A stretch of 64,000 nucleotides of DNA, taken from contig CM064732.1 of the NCBI GenBank assembly GCA_032717465.1, positions 24,519,229 to 24,583,228 of the forward strand. Direction: 5' to 3'. This document shows positions 30,446 to 43,122 of this stretch, in pieces (position 1 is the first letter of the stretch; every line of letters begins with the position of its first letter). Under the pieces are notes generated by a model, which was not told the DNA's origin, ran no database searches, and was given only the letters and a program-made list of their open reading frames with translations. Position numbers and translations under genes: made by a program. The stretch is from Coenobita brevimanus. Its lineage: Eukaryota > Arthropoda > Malacostraca > Decapoda > Coenobitidae.

Positions 30446-32144
30446 CCCCTTAAGTCCTAATCGCATCAATTGATGTGATTTGAGTTTTATGCCACAATAC
30501 CTAATCGCATCAATTGAACACAGCCTGTAAAAAACTGCGGAGTGCTTGCTCCACCCCGATTATGACGTACATGGCTTCAGGCCAATAAGAACTCGCCCCT
30601 GATGTGGCTGAGGGGGGATCGGACCAACCCGGGCAGTGGGGGGGCACCCCCTTCTCGGCCGCCTCCATGCCACCCTCTACTCCACTCCCTCAAGCCCTCC
30701 TTGTCCTCCATCACTCTCCCACCCCACCACGCAACTGCATCTCTCCTCCCACAACAACTTGGGTCCCTTCCCACCCTCTCTTGCCCCCCCACCTTACCTG
30801 CTAGCCTCGTTCCCCCCCAACCCCACCTCATCTCTCCCTCTTTGTCCCTCACTACCCTTCCAACCACCAACAGGCCCCCGAGTGTCCGGCCTGATGTACG
30901 TACCTGTTTCATATTATTTCTACTTCTTCCCAAATTTTTACACCTCACTCTGTTCATTTCTCACTTCGTACCTACCAGAGTCTGTATGTACGTAGTTGGA
31001 GAATGCCGTATGTTGTACTACAAACGACGCACCTTATTTAATTATTTATTTTTTCATTCTCTATACATGCCCAGATTAGCACTTCTGAGTAGTGTCCATC
31101 TGTGTTAGTTTTCGAAAGACTATGAGGCCTTGTAGGGCTACTCCCCGCGCCTGTTTCATCTCCCCACATATACAAACACACCTGTTTTCATGACTGGTGT
31201 GATAAATTCCAATGAAATGGAGAGTTTCCACAAGAGAATTTGGTTGTTGCCGCAACTGTAATGATAAGTGTGATGAAGTGTAATGATAATGTGATAGTTG
31301 TAACGGTGTGATAAATGTGTAACGAGAAGTTGGGACAGTGAAAAGAGAAATCGGAAACAAATTATTATTTTTTTCCGTTCTTTTGTATGCATTTATTGCA
31401 TTATTCAATTTTATTTTGATGTCCTTGATGGGTATAAACATTTATATGCGTTTGTGTTAGTTTTGGAATGACTATGAGGCCTTGTAGGGCTACTCCCCAC
31501 ACCTGTTTTATGTCCCCACACCTACATACACACCTGTTTTTATGGCTGGTATGACAAATCCCATTGAAATGGAGGGTTTCTACAAGAGAATTTGGTTGTT
31601 GCTAAAATTTTTCTCCCCAATTACCACCAAGGCTTTGTAGGCCTACTCCCCACTCTAGTTATCTCCCCACACCTACATACGCACCTGTTTTCATGGTAGA
31701 TGTTACAGAACACAATGAAGCGCTTTCTTTTCACGCGAAAAGCTGGTTATTTCCAACCCCAGTACCTATAGGCCTACTCTCCACAGCCTACTTTATCTCC
31801 CCACAGTCTAATAATCTCCCCACACCAACATACACCTGTTTTCATGGTTAGTGTGACGAAACACTTTGAAATTACCTGTTTCAATAAGAAAAATAGGTAG
31901 TTATCAAAATTTTCATGTTTTTGATTGTTTTCGAGGGGTAACTATCATAAACTTTTTTTAACTTTGACGTGCGATCGTGCGGTAACCATTAGGCCTACGG
32001 GGGTACGGATTGCGTTGTTAGGTGTGTAAATTCTTCCTCTTTGGCCAGAACACAGTCAATTTGCCCTTGGTGAAAGTCGCCAAAACATCCCCGAATTGGG
32101 GTTGTGGGAGGTATCTTGCCTGAAACAATTGCAGTCTTAAGGGG
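30446..32144. mobile_element. TTAA-flanked non-autonomous element 2 (1.7 kb)
   Basis: Inserted in the integrase with TTAA at 30442-30445 and 32145-32148. Tips are CCCCTTAAG and CTTAAGGGG; with the TTAA they make a perfect 13-bp inverted repeat. Next to the left tip the block CTAATCGCATCAATTG occurs twice (30457 and 30501), and CATCAATTGATG (30464-30475) is a perfect palindrome. The interior has a C-rich part (30640-30870) and four diverged ~150-bp repeats (31108-31905). No transposase ORF. A piggyBac-like non-autonomous element is the best guess, from the TTAA target only. Confidence 0.72.
31108..31905. repeat. Four diverged ~150-bp repeats inside TTAA element 2
   Basis: Units begin about 31108, 31455, 31618 and 31770. 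Each has GGCCTTGTAGGGCTACTCCC or a variant (GGCCTACTCYCCAC), then ATCTCCCCACACCTACATAC, CACCTGTTTTCATGG and a TTTC.ACAAGARAATTTGG-like end. The first two units are most similar and are separated by about 190 bp of other sequence; the last three are nearly adjacent. Confidence 0.7.
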
Positions 32145-32148
32145 TTAA

Positions 32149-32352
32149 TTTACCTCTTACAGTATCCGGTGCAGAGTATTTGTTTGTGGTAGTTAATCAT
32201 TACTCACACTACTATGTCCTCATATCTCTCCAAGACAAGACCACAAAGAGTGTCGCATGTGCTTTTATTGATCATGTCATTGTCCATTCACTACTTGGTC
32301 TACTGTTATTACTGCTAATGGCACAGAGTATAACAAATCATCTCCTGGCTGA
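32149..32352 (+). pseudogene. Integrase core fragment
   Basis: Continues the integrase after the TTAA element: LTVSGAEYLFVVVNHYSHYY, VLISLQDKTTKSVACAFIDH and VITANGTEYN. The last corresponds to the second catalytic box (usually SDNGTEF), but the Asp is replaced by Ala. The fragment stops at the 8-bp target duplication CTGGCTGA (32345-32352) of the nested LINE. Confidence 0.8.
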
Positions 32353-33039
32353 ATGAATGAATGAATGAAAGAAAATGTGACAAGGCAGCACAACAGCAGA
32401 GGTCATATGCCGCCGAACACAAACATTAGAAGAAAGTCAAAATATTTAAAAAACGATAAAAAGCAAAAGGAAAAGCAATACATAAAGCAAACCAACAGTA
32501 TAAAAGAAACAACCATTACTAAAATCATGGAGGAAAGATAGAGGTTAAAACTAGAACCATTATCATTTAAGACACTAATATATGGTAAAACCCCACAGCT
32601 TGTGGAGAAGGCCAGAACTTAGCACAAAGGAGAAGGTGACTCCCCCAATAGCACAAGCCTCTTCCCCAAGCACCAAGGAGAGAAGGTATGATCCGTCACC
32701 CACTTGGCACCTGGAAAGGTACTGGCAACGAAGGTCACCAAGACTGGGACATTCGACAAGATGACACACAGTCAAAGGAACTAGACAGTCATCACAGAAG
32801 GGAGGGGGCTCCCTCTCCGTTAAAAAAAACATGAGTCAGCCTAGTGTGGCCAATCCGGAGATGGGCCAAAGCTGTTTCCCACTGTCGGGACAGTCCCACA
32901 TACCCCTTATCACCCAGGTTCCGGTGAATGCTGCGGAGTTTGTTCGCCCCTGCTGCATCCCACCTCCTCTGTCAGCAGAAACGGACAGCCACCACAGTGG
33001 CTGCACATAATCCTCTGATGGGACACGGTAATAAGGAGA

Positions 33040-33430
33040 GGAAGGGCGAGAGGCAGCAGCTCTAGCCAAAGAGTCAGCATGCTCATTGCCCATGACCCCC
33101 ACATGTGCAGGGACCAAACACAGTCATACAGAGTATCCTTGCCTACATAATATGAAGAGCCACTCCAAGACAGACAGGACTAGGGGATGTGATGGGAAGC
33201 CACGAGACAAAGCTTGTAGGGCACTGGCTGAGTCACTAAAAATGGTAAAAGAAGCTGGAGGAAAACTAAAAATCAATTCAACTGCAACTCAAATTGCAGT
33301 AAGTTCAGTGGTAAAAACAGATGCGGAAGGAGGAAGACTCCCACCACGTCTGAGATCACGAAAAATGACACCAAAGCCTGTCCCCACACGAGATTTGGAA
33401 CCATCAGTATATACAGGGATCGAGTGACTG
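33040..33430 (-). pseudogene. RNase H domain of I-like LINE, catalytic residues retained
   Basis: Minus strand from about 33430: SIPVYTDGSKSRVGTGFGV (catalytic Asp in TDGS), FTTELTAI (catalytic Glu), IFSDSASALQAL (catalytic Asp in SDS) and VPAHVGVMGNEHADSLARAA (His and final Asp). All four acidic ligands are present; two in-frame stops (after TTELTAI and after QGYSV) interrupt the frame. The domain would remove RNA from the RNA-DNA hybrid. Confidence 0.85.
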
Positions 33431-33592
33431 CGAGCAGAGGCATGTTCTAAAAAATAAGACAAAGCTGCCTACGAGGAAAGACAGGCCTTTCTCTCAAAAA
33501 GTAATCATGTGGTTGTACCTCTGGGAGAAGCCAGGGAGCCACTCGGGGGACACAAATAGGGCAGACAGGGGAGGAATGGACACCCAACTCCC

Positions 33593-34015
33593 TCATGGCA
33601 GCCCTCGCTCTGTACCCAAAGAGGTGTGGATAGCAAGGGTGAGTGTCATAAAAGGAGAGAAGGGCAACTCAGAGACAGCCTTACAACTCAGTGAGGCTGG
33701 AAGACGGTGAAGGCAGTGCCAACACTGCACCATCAAGGACTGCCAGTGGAGATCCAGTGGTGGTTCGTTCACATCAACCAGCAGACTTTCAATCAGGGAA
33801 GACCGGAAAGCCCCAGTCGACAGACGAATTCCAGCATGGTGAACCGAATTTAGTGGCCATAGCTGTGCCTCAGTAGCAGAAGAGTATCTCACACACCCAT
33901 AGTCCAACTTGCTCCTTACTAAGGCATGGTAGAGTTGGAGCAGGATGGTTCTGTCAGCACCCAAAGACAAGTGAGATAGGGTCTGTAGGAGAGACAGAGC
34001 ACAGAGATATGACAC
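33593..34015 (-). pseudogene. Post-RT thumb region of I-like LINE
   Basis: Open minus-strand frame: LLQTLSHLSLGADRTILLQL, LVRSKLDYGCVRYSSAT, NSVHHAGIRLSTGAFRSS, VNEPPLDL. The R-S-x-L-D-Y-G block and the HHxGIRLxTGAFR block are typical between RT and RNase H of I-like LINEs. Confidence 0.82.
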
Positions 34016-34359
34016 TCATAATGAAAGTATATGAGATACCCACGTCTGTTTTCTGTCAAAAGTAAGGCCAAGAAACCTTGTCTCATCCACACATCTCACC
34101 CTGTGGCCATATAACTGAAGGTCTGGGTCAGGGTGAATATGTCTCAAGCAGCAGAAATGCAAGGCCATCGTCTATGTTGGGGAGAAACAGACGCCGTGCA
34201 TGGTGGCCCACCAAGAGACCCTGTCTAGAGCGAGCTGCATGCAATGTTCAGCCATGGACATTCAGGAAGCAGCATACCATAGGGCCAAATTATTGACAAA
34301 CAATGAGGCCGACACCCCGTTTGGAATAGAGGACGCAATATCGTCCAATGCTATGGCAA

Positions 34360-35049
34360 AAAGGGGTCACACTGAGGACACTTCCTTGAGGTACCCCTTC
34401 CTTCTGAGGGTACGAAGGAGACAGGTGATGCCAACCATAACCCTGAATGAACGGTCACACAGAAAATTTAATATAAATAGGGGTACCCTGCCATGTAATC
34501 CAAAAGAGTGGAGTTGCTGTAAGATACCAAACCACCATGTGGTATCATATGCCTTTTCTGGGCAAAGAATATGCACACCAGATGCTGCTGCCTAGCAAAA
34601 GCATCACATGCTGCAGCCTCAAGATGAACCAGTGCATCTTTTGTTGAGCAACATTTTCGAAAACCAGACTGACAAGGAGAGAGACATTCATTCCTTTCTA
34701 GGAAATACATTATGTGCGTGTTGAGCATTATCTCAAGTAATTTACTTAAGCATGATGTTAAGGCAATTGGCCGATACTCCAGGGGACTGGAACCTGCCTT
34801 CTCCAGCTTCTGGAATGGCAGGACAATAGCCTCACACCAAGAGGATGGAAGAGAAGATTCCTTCCAGATTCTATTAAACAGGCTGAGGAGAAAAGACAGT
34901 GCATCATCACTCAGGTGCCAAAGCATTGCATAGGGAATATCATCCGGCCCTGGTGAGGTGTCATGACAAAGGGAAAGGGCAGATTGGAGTTCACGATAAT
35001 AGAAAGGGAGATTGTAGGACTCCACATTCCCTGAATGGAAGTCCCGCAC
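34360..35049 (-). pseudogene. Reverse transcriptase fragment of I-like LINE
   Basis: Minus-strand frame 34468-35049: HDTSPGPDDIPYAMLWHL, RIWKESSLPSSWCEAIVLPF, EYRPIALTSCLSKLLEIML and LSPCQSGFRKCCSTKDAL. A frame change leads into 34367-34576 with EKAYDTTWWFGILQQLHSFG (the F-Asp-LEKAYDTTW box has lost its leading Asp context) and DRSFRVMVG. The YADD/FVDD box is not clearly visible. Confidence 0.82.
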
Positions 35050-35084
35050 CCTTGCCTCCTCTATCTACCATATCTTCTGGCTGA

Positions 35085-35880
35085 GATTTGTAAGCAGTAT
35101 AACATCAATAAATGTAATGTCATTCCCAAACATCCAGCTTCCAATGGCCTTGTCGAAAGACAAAACAGAAAATTTTGGAGTGCTTGAGACAGGTTCTCAA
35201 AGCACATATCGGGATGAGTAGATACCCCAAGTTGCAACCTCTATCAATAGTTTCATTGTGCATTCATTGGTGGAACTCCATTCTTTGTCTTGTATGGGTT
35301 TGATAAAGAACTGCCCTATGCATTGCTATCGTCCAAGGCTGGTCCACTCTATTATTTGGATGATTATGTGAAAGTTAAAATGGAAGACTTCCATAAAACA
35401 GACCAGTATGTGATAGCTAACCTGGCCTTATCTAAAGAGGACATGATACAACACCAGCATAAGAATGCATCACCTATCATTATCAGTGTTGGAGACCTAG
35501 TCTTTGCTAGTTCGTATACACATAGCTCTCAATTAGATGATAATTTTACAGGCCCACACCGCATGATAACTCGTAATGGTAACAGATATGAAGTAAAGGG
35601 ATTATCCACTAGAAATACCAAGTGGGTGAATGTAGATTATCTTAAGTGTGTCCTGAGAGGTCTGGTTTTGGAAGGGTCATTCAGAGACACTCCATCATCT
35701 ACTCCTCCTATTCCTTCTTCTGACATCCCTTCAAACACCCCTTCTTCCCCTCCTGTCAATGAATATCACTCAAAATTGTGTTCTACACACAAAACCTTCA
35801 GTGTCTTGCTTGACAGCAAACACCTCAACCGAATCCTCTTCACAATAGTCTTCTTTAACTTGGATTTATTTTATAGGTAA
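35085..35880 (+). pseudogene. Integrase C-terminal part
   Basis: Just after the LINE: EICKQYNINKCNVIPKHPAS, then NGLVERQNR with the catalytic Glu of the DDE triad. After shifts, the open frame 35290-35880 reads GFDKELPYALLS, ISVGDLVFASSYTHSSQLDD, NFTGPHRMITRNGNRYEVKG and TKWVNVDYLKC, the SH3-like integrase C-terminal domain (GDxV...KL...F.GP). It ends with a Ser/Pro/Thr-rich tail and a stop at 35880. No chromodomain or envelope gene is evident. Confidence 0.82.
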
Positions 35881-36744
35881 AGATGTTGTGGGCCTATCTT
35901 CTGTCAGTGCTGACCCTCATGGGGTCCGGGTTGGATGAGGACAATGGCATCATAATCCTGGGGCTTTGGTCTTCTCGGCAGGCTAGGTAATGGTGATCGA
36001 AGATGCATTCTCCTCCCACTTCCCACAGGGATCAGGAGAGACCCCTGTACAATGCTTATAGGAATGCTACAAGGCAATTCTAGTCTGATTTGCCATTTTT
36101 CTAGTTTTGGATGGCTTTTCGACCGAATGTCCCTCCTGACGCTAACCCTCCCTATTTTTGTGGACTTTGGACTGGCACTGAGTTGGGCTGTCTTTCTTCT
36201 CCAATGGCTGGGGGAGTGCTTTTAGTCTGACTGGTGATAAAAGACCCACTCAGTCGAAGCAGCACCCTAGCCTGCTCACCACTCTAGGTAGCACGCCTCG
36301 AACAGTGCCATCTCCACCCTTTAAGAGTCACTGTCACCTTTCCCAGTTGCGGCTGTGGCCTAAGAGAATTTCAGGAGAGGTGAGGCATGAGGTATCCTGG
36401 CTGACTACTTAAGTGTCCACCTCGCCCCTTCTCTTGGAAGGCCAGCACAACTTTATGCAGCTGGGACCATAGATCAGGTGGGTTTGAGGAGAGGTGGGGA
36501 GATGAGGTGGTCTGGCCAACATTCTCTATGTTCTCTTTGTCCTTTCTCTCAAAATGTCACTACCACCTTTCCTATTTAAGGTTCTGGCTCAAGAGGGTCT
36601 TGGGAGAGGTGGGGGATAAAATGGCCTTGCCATCCTCCTCAGTGCTCTCCTCCACCCTAACCTCGCAAAGCTACTACCCTTTTCTGCTGGGACTCCGACT
36701 CAAGAGGGTCATGAGATCTGTTGGGCAGTGCTCTTAGTCTGCAG
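35881..36744. repeat. Degenerate ~110-130-bp repeats
   Basis: No coding motifs. From about 36320, a block containing CACCTTTCC...CTC/GCC-AAGAGGGTC-like and GGAGAGGTGGGG-like words recurs roughly at 36340, 36460, 36565 and 36670, with strong divergence. 35881-36320 could be 3' sequence of the gypsy element, but I found no LTR pair to support that. Confidence 0.4.
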
Positions 36745-37651
36745 CTATACTCAATTTTTTCCAGTTGATGATCCACTTTCGTAAATGTGGCACCTGCGCA
36801 CTCCTGCCGCGTGATTGGTTGGTATCAAAATCATACTTGAAGTATTATTTACAAAAAACAGTTGTACCTTATATTCCAATTCTCATAAATGCTGTTTTGT
36901 ACTGTCATTGTACTATACAAACAGACATGAAACGAGTATGTATCTGCTTCACCCAATCGGACAATGAATTTGAGGAAGTTGAATATGAACTGAAATGTTT
37001 ATTGTTGTAAAAGATACAGAGTTGTTGCATCTGCCTATATTTTTTTAAAAAATAAACGCCTTTGGCTGGGTAAGTGCAAATAAAAGGTATCTTAATACTT
37101 AGGTACTTGTGCCATCAGACAATAGTACCATTCTAAGTGAATTAGTGGTTTTGTCAGTGGTAAAGTGGTGGAAGTGGGGAGGCTAATCGAACAGTCGCTA
37201 CAGAGGAAGACACGAGAGACGGCCAGGCGGGAAAAACAAGCTGTCTCACCTCACAAGATGTCATACTTTATTATGGATCACACCTACGCCATTGCTTCGA
37301 TACCTTTGCTCATATTATCCGTAAGTATATATATCCGTAAGTATATATATTTATTAATTAGAGATGCAACAACTCTGTACGTTTTACAACAATAAATATT
37401 TCAATTCAAATTCAGCATCCTCAAATTCATTGTCCGTTTGGGTGAAGCACAGATACATACTCGTTTCATGTCTGTTTGTATAGTACAATGACAGCGCAAA
37501 ACAGCATTTATGAAAACTGGAATATAAGGTACATATGTTTTTTGTAAATATGATACAAGTATGAAACTGAAACCAACCAATCACGCGGCAGGAGTGCGCA
37601 GGTGCCACATTCACGAAAGTGGATCATCAGCGGGAAAAAAATCGAGCATAG
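36745..37651. mobile_element. Foldback/MITE-like element with ~290-bp inverted repeats
   Basis: Left arm 36745-37032, right arm 37362-37651, loop about 330 bp. Outer tips are CTATACTCAATTTTTTCC and the complement of CTATGCTCGATTTTTTTCC. Shared blocks include TGATGATCCACTTTCG, GGCACCTGCGCACTCCTGCC, CGTGATTGGTTGG, ATGCTGTTTTG, ACAGACATGAAACGAGTATG, GACAATGAATTTGAGGA and GAGTTGTTGCATCT. Arms look about 85% identical. No transposase. A TA or CTA(T/G) target is possible but not resolved. Short open frames occur in both arms because they are copies of each other. Confidence 0.85.
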
Positions 37652-38259
37652 TAGGCCCTTCTAGTCTGGTTGCACCTACCTAGTCTGGCCCTACTTGGTC
37701 TAAACAGTGCTCAAACCTGCTCCCCTTTGGAAGGTAGCATTCCACGACCCATCTGCATCAGAGTCTTTTATGTCTCTGTCTCCATAGATTATTGTCTGCT
37801 ACATCTGTCTCTGTTCTGTCCTGTTCCATAACACTTCAATTGTTTCAATATTGTTTTTCATATCATTTGCTTATTCTATTCCTGGCTTTCTTTCTTCTGC
37901 CATCTTCCATCCATTTGCGATATCTTTGTTACATTATGTTTGTTATAGTACGTTCTCAAACCTTTTCACTTTGACTATTATTACTCTCTGTCTCTGTTTC
38001 TATCCGTCAGTTATATACCTCATTTATTCCTCTCTCCAAACCTAACCAGCCCATCCCACTCCTTACAGACTCATCAGCGTCCATGAAACACGTCTCCTGA
38101 GTAATACCTTCAAACTCTCATCTGACCTGCATTCCATTCCAAACGATTCATATCTTCATTCCTCCATGAAGGTAGCGCTCTCTCTCCTCCTTCTTCCTTC
38201 TTCCTTGTCTGCATCCTACACTCCTCCCTCTTTCATGTTTACCTTGTAGCCTACTCTCA
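37652..38259. other. Unassigned sequence, increasingly pyrimidine-rich
   Basis: No family motifs. C/T content rises toward the (TC)n at 38298. Confidence 0.5.
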
Positions 38260-40020
<1,761 letters not shown>

Positions 40021-41490
40021 CTGTGTCATGCGGAAGCTCGAGAATAACGTAGGGCAACTAAGATTCTTATCTCACTCAGCTTAACCTTTTCCATACGAGA
40101 TAACTTTTCCTTAGCTGAAAAAATCATCTGGCGGTACCAAGATTTCAGTGTACTATATTTATGTATTCATGGAATTATTTTGTAATCTGCATTCATATTC
40201 AATAACATCCTTGACGAAATGTTTGAGTGCAATTGTTTGAAGTGTTTCCAAATCCTTTTCCACGGCACTGTATAAGGCGTAAATTTGCTGTGACTATTTT
40301 ACCGCTAAATTCTACTTATTTATGACACATTGTTCCCCGAGATCAAGCGTTCCTTGTATAAGCCACACAATTTCACATATCACCACTTCCATTCTGATAC
40401 CAAGCCTCTTTATCATTATTATTATTATTATTGTCACTGTTATTATACTACTAATTTTAATTATACTACTGATTTAAATTTTCTACTGTTCTGTATCTAA
40501 GATTTCATATGCTATTATCACTTAAGGCTACTGTTGTAGGCAAAGCGCTGACATTATTATTTATTATTGCTGTTAATATTTTTCTATCATTACTATTATT
40601 ATTGCTGTTTCTCTTATAACTTATGTACACTTTTATTATTTCTTATATTGCTATCAATACAGATTTCCATATTTGAATTAAGTATAACCTTTTTTTCTTT
40701 CATGTCCATTCAAATCCACGAAGACAAATAAAATATGAAAACAACATCAGGTCCATAAAAGAGCATCGGCTCAATGGACCGTGGCTTGCAATTGTATATG
40801 TGTATACTGTATCTTATGTTAAGCCAAATAAATGTATGAAGTATCAAGTATCTTTGCTGATTACAGGTTATACAGACATTTTTGTGACAGTTTGGTAGGT
40901 CATTTTGTCCGTAAAACCCGCGTAACAGTGGGATCGAAGCTTGCATCTTTTCGAATCTGAGCAGCTACAACTCGTGATAAGGTAAAATCAAGGCAGAACA
41001 AAAATTTCATTCACTGTCTTGTCGCTAAAGGCATGAATAAATAGTTAAGTCTTATCTTCATGCTTAGACAATTAATTCCTTATGACATTTTAGTTCAGGA
41101 TGGGTTACTTCCTCCCAGTTTCCTGAACGGTTAATGGGCTGAGAATGGTAGGCTATTCCTCAGCTTCTTATTAGATTGTTCGTTCGTTGAAAGATTCCCC
41201 TGCACATAGAGTGAAGGCCGGGCCATACATTAGCCCGGTCAGTGGTGTATGGGCTGATTAAATAACAGTAAGTGGGGAGGACAGGACCTGGGGATTGCCC
41301 AGCACACACGTCCTGTCTCCTGACTGGCTTTGTGGTGTGTTTAATACCCTTGATAACTTTGAAACCTGAACACTCAATAAAGACTGCAAAATATGTATAG
41401 TTTGTGTACTTAATTAACACTGATAAACTTTTTTTTTTAATTAAGCCACCACCATTTAACAAGTATGGTAACATCTGCGAGCTCGACGTA
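40021..41490. other. Unassigned AT-rich sequence
   Basis: No protein family match. It begins with TTAACCTTTTCCATACGAGA (about 40082) followed by TTCCTTAGCTGAAA, a pair of motifs echoed at 63473-63505. Short ATT repeats near 40413-40430. Confidence 0.5.
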
Positions 41491-41494
41491 TCTG

Positions 41495-41497
<3 letters not shown>

Positions 41498-41585
<88 letters not shown>

Positions 41586-41652
41586 ATCCGTGCTTATAAC
41601 TCCTTCTCAATCCTAATACCTTTTACGTCATAATTATTTCGTCTCCCCTACT

Positions 41653-41721
<69 letters not shown>

Positions 41722-41808
41722 ATCCGTGCCCATAATTCCTTCTCGTCCCTAGTACCTTTTACGTTATAATTATTTCGTCTTTCTTTCTCTCTCTCTCTCT
41801 CTCTCTCT
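41498..41808. repeat. Long (TC)n arrays embedded in a ~150-bp duplicated unit
   Basis: (TC)n at 41498-41582, 41657-41718 and 41783-41808. The ~75-bp segments between them (from 41582 and from 41718) are near-duplicates, sharing GTCATCCGTGC, TACCTTTTACGT and ATAATTATTTCGTCT. The whole is a higher-order repeat of microsatellite plus spacer. Confidence 0.88.
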
Positions 41809-41829
41809 AAAAGCCCACGGTTTTTCTTA

Positions 41830-42740
41830 TAAATTATGTTATTGTGGACTAATGATTAGTTGATGAATCGAAAGTATCATCTATTGATCAGTGTCGAATC
41901 ATAAAGAGTAAGTAGCAGAGTTCATCAGGAGTTAGTTCTAGAACAAGTTCTATTGAACATTTATATCAGTAATCCAGAAAATGGAATAGTTTCAAATGTA
42001 GTAAAATTTGCTGAATGGCGGTAAAGTAATTACGAAAGCAGACTGTGAATGTATACAAAACGACCTGAAGAAATTTATAATTTAGACTGAAGAGCTGCAG
42101 TTTAAATTTTATGTGGTGAAACGTTAGATAATGCACTGTGGTGATAAAAACATGAAATATAAATACTACATGTTCGATTCTCCACTGGCGGAAGTAAAGG
42201 ATAAGAAAGATTTGGGAAATATAAATAACTGCCTTAAAAACTCAAAGCATTATATAGCAGCCAATAACTAGGCAAACACAATATGTTCGACTTCATGGCA
42301 AGGAACTTTAATCATACAACGTCCGATGTTATCTTTAAGCTTTATACGATACTAGCTACATCACACCTAGAATAATGTATGCAACACGTCTCCAAACTGT
42401 ATTAATGACGAAGGCAAAGTTGAGAAAGTGCAACTCAGAATAACCAATATGTTCCCATCGCGGCAAAACTTTCCTACGTGCAGAGCGATTAAAGAATTAA
42501 AGAAATAAAATGTTTTAACTAAAAAAAGCGAAGGCTCAAAAAAATCTAACACAAGAATTAAAAATTGTTAACAAATTCTTCGATGTTAGATATAACAATT
42601 TGTTCGAAATACAGAATGATATTGTGATTAGAAATAAAGGTATTAAACTGAAAAGCAGGAGATGCAAAAATATTCATTTAGTGTTCAGCAACGGCAGACA
42701 CTGCGAAAAATGAAAATTCTGTCCGACAAATATTTCAAGA
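41830..42740 (+). mobile_element. CR1-like LINE relic (RT end and C-terminal region)
   Basis: No long ORF, but joined-frame reading shows VHQELVLEQVLLNIYISNPE (degraded QGSVLGPLLF.IYIND), GIVSNVVKFAE (where the ADD box is lost), ARNFNHTTSDVIFKLYTILA (degraded KS.+V+..LYK.LVRP), SHLE (RPHLEY) and a KKRRLK-like segment near 42520 followed by an FKIL-like region. These are the post-YADD landmarks of CR1-like LINEs. It is very old: stops occur every few codons. Confidence 0.6.
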
Positions 42741-43117
42741 CTACGGCAGATGCTATTACTCTGTGTTTATTTACAGGGTGAAGTATGTGACGACAACAGA
42801 GACTCTTTGTTTAGTTATGAAACCATTCGGAGACAGTATATGCTCTTTATTTTACGGATATGTGGATGAGAGATCATAAAGTGCATAACTGTCTATTCTA
42901 TGAAATACCCTTTTTTTCTTTTACCAAGTGTTGTTGTTTTCCTGTCTTTTTCTACTGGTTTTGCCGGATGTTTTGGTGGGCTGGTGAGAGCCATGCTGTT
43001 TTCTATCCTTTTCTCTTGTGAGTTGGTTAGATCCCAATAGACTTAGTTTATCTTTCCAACCGATAACCTCGTCATGAACCAACATGCCTCTTGTTATCTG
43101 TACTTCCTATGTATTCC

Positions 43118-43122
<5 letters not shown>

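Larger units (their letters stand above)
32353..35076 (-). mobile_element. I-like LINE with RNase H, nested in gypsy integrase
   Basis: Minus-strand non-LTR element. Perfect 8-bp target duplications CTGGCTGA lie at 32345-32352 and 35077-35084. The 3' tail shows on the + strand as GAATGAATGAATGAA (32351-32366). Order on the minus strand: RT (35049-34360), thumb (34015-33593), RNase H (33430-33040), then a C-terminal tail (to 32575). No endonuclease is present, so the copy is 5'-truncated. An RNase H domain after the RT fits the I group (I, Ingi, LOA, R1-related) rather than Jockey proper. Confidence 0.88.
29979..35880 (+). mobile_element. Ty3/gypsy-type LTR retrotransposon fragment (integrase end of pol) with two nested insertions
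   Basis: Three colinear pieces of one integrase: 29979-30445 (zinc-binding domain and first core strand), 32149-32352 (core) and 35085-35880 (core end plus C-terminal domain). They are separated by a TTAA-flanked element (30446-32144) and an I-like LINE (32353-35076). Removing both insertions and one copy of each target duplication would restore the order of the domains; the reading frame is also hit by point changes. No gag, protease, RT or LTR was identified, so this is a fragment. The domain order and HHCC type fit Ty3/gypsy-like elements. Confidence 0.8.

Noticed and set aside
30604..31108. Pro-rich frames inside the TTAA element
   Set aside because: C-rich low-complexity sequence open in several frames; no transposase motif.
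33086..34595. Plus-strand frames of 113, 67 and 131 residues
   Set aside because: They lie antisense to the RNase H and thumb regions of the I-like LINE, whose minus-strand frames carry the recognisable motifs.
36765..37614. Similar small proteins on both strands ending EFELKYLLL / EYELKCLLL
   Set aside because: They are the same sequence in the two arms of the foldback element, read in opposite orientation; no known domain.
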